22,689 bases of DNA, taken from the IMG/VR virus record IMGVR_UViG_3300030090_000024, positions 3,648 through 26,336 of that record; one strand, 5' to 3'. This document shows, one piece after another, positions 22,225 through 22,689 of this stretch. This stretch comes from a virus. Made by a program: the position numbers and the translations under genes. Each line of letters starts with the position of its first letter. Within the stretch, counting starts at the first letter, position 1. Below the pieces are notes generated by a model. That model was not told the origin of the DNA and did not search any database. It saw only the letters and a program-made list of their open reading frames with translations.

Positions 22225-22239
22225 CTGTCCAAAGGACAG
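22225..22239. repeat. Perfect palindrome CTGTCC-AAA-GGACAG
   Basis: A 6-bp perfect stem with a 3-nt loop right after the 62-residue gene. No T-run follows it on either strand, so it may be an RNA hairpin at the end of a transcript or a repressor-type operator ahead of the next gene. Confidence 0.5.
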
Positions 22240-22283
22240 CCCTAGTATACCAACATTTTCTGATTTGTCAAGAGGAAAAATAA

Positions 22284-22457
22284 ATGTTTTATGATGTAAT
22301 AGTAAAGTATTCTGATGAAACAAAAGAAAAAGTAACAGCAACAGTAGGTAATGAGAGTAGCTATTGTGAAGACATACTTGGTATGTTCAAAGAATCTAAG
22401 CTCGAATACGTACTAATACAACCTTCAAAAGGATGGACTAATGGAAATAATAATTGA
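22284..22457 (+). CDS. 57-residue protein, unknown
   Basis: ATG at 22284 with AGAGGA 7 nt upstream. Reads FYDVIVKYSDETKEKVTATV, GNESSYCEDILGMFKESKLE, then YVLIQPSKGW. It seems a compact alpha/beta unit; a small phage protein with no motif I know. Overlaps the next start by 17 nt. Confidence 0.5.
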   Translation: MFYDVIVKYSDETKEKVTATVGNESSYCEDILGMFKESKLEYVLIQPSKGWTNGNNN

Positions 22458-22581
22458 TTGCGGAGACAAAGAACTAGCAAAGGCTATAGCTGACAAACTA
22501 TCTGAGGATACAGGTGTAGCCAGAGATAAATTCAAGGAGAGTACACATGATGAAGAACTACCAAGTACAACTGAAGACTGA
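22441..22581 (+). CDS. 46-residue acidic protein, unknown
   Basis: ATG at 22441, with AAAGGA upstream. Reads IIIDCGDKELAKAIADKLSE then DTGVARDKFKESTHDEELPS. The acidic composition fits the early-gene neighbours. Overlaps the following gene by 35 nt, and that gene's AAGGAG site is inside it. Confidence 0.45.
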   Translation: MEIIIDCGDKELAKAIADKLSEDTGVARDKFKESTHDEELPSTTED

Positions 22582-22689
22582 CCTAAGGAGCAGTGTGTAC
22601 AAGACCCTATACATCAAGGCTTACAGTGTAGGACAGATCGTTGATCAACTTGGTGAGGATTATTTTGTAACAGAAGTAGAGGAGTGGAA
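22547..22689 (+). CDS. Partial gene running off the right edge
   Basis: ATG at 22547 (or 22550) with AAGGAG 7 nt upstream; open to the last base, 47 codons seen. Reads KNYQVQLKTDLRSSVYKTLY, IKAYSVGQIVDQLGEDYFVT and EVEEW. The pattern of a short beta-alpha protein is often seen in phage early regions (from memory). C-terminus unknown. Confidence 0.55.
   Translation, partial: MMKNYQVQLKTDLRSSVYKTLYIKAYSVGQIVDQLGEDYFVTEVEEW

Overview
The window looks like about two thirds of a tailed-phage genome, most likely a marine podovirus-like phage. The DNA is AT-rich and the genes are small and packed, many overlapping by 1-40 nt. The protein set (repeat-rich tail fibre with AELN-x-x-DG motifs, a GGK-repeat basic protein, a large portal, a HK97-fold-type capsid protein, a gp10-like tail protein) is typical of pelagic marine phages as I recall them. 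I see no integrase, repressor, tRNA or host gene, so the host (perhaps a marine alphaproteobacterium) is inference. The 5' ends of the early operon and the DNA replication genes lie outside the window.

Leftward (minus-strand) late block, 13-19600, read from right to left: first a run of small proteins (90-aa unknown; single-TM coiled-coil protein; a 24-aa membrane microprotein; several very basic small proteins; a 225-aa unknown; a GGK-repeat protein; a 169-aa beta-rich virion-like protein). Then comes DNA packaging (small basic protein, TerS, an HTH protein, TerL), then portal, an unknown 359-aa protein, scaffold, major capsid protein, a small capsid-associated protein, two tail-connector/tail proteins that share an inserted beta module, and finally a long tail fibre, a small virion protein and a Fn3-plus-repeats protein that may bind the receptor. 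The order TerS-TerL-portal-scaffold-capsid-connector-tail-fibre is the classical head-to-tail order, and the portal size fits a P22-type podovirus portal.

Control region, 19601-20818: about 1.2 kb without a convincing gene separates the two divergent blocks. It holds a 16-bp inverted repeat, at least five exact copies of AGTTTAACT lying over predicted promoters for both directions, a terminator-like hairpin, and a run of hairpins just before the first rightward gene that looks like a structured RNA.

Rightward (plus-strand) early-type block, 20819 to the window end: a chain of short overlapping genes with good ribosome binding sites. The only one with a functional clue is a 196-aa protein whose helix/K/D arrangement resembles HhH-GPD DNA glycosylases; another is a small HTH protein. 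The last gene runs off the right edge.

Outside the long control region, two features stand out. One is a 27-bp imperfect hairpin ahead of the packaging genes (16175-16255). The other is a structured 252-nt leader with its own promoter ahead of the major capsid gene (8612-8863).
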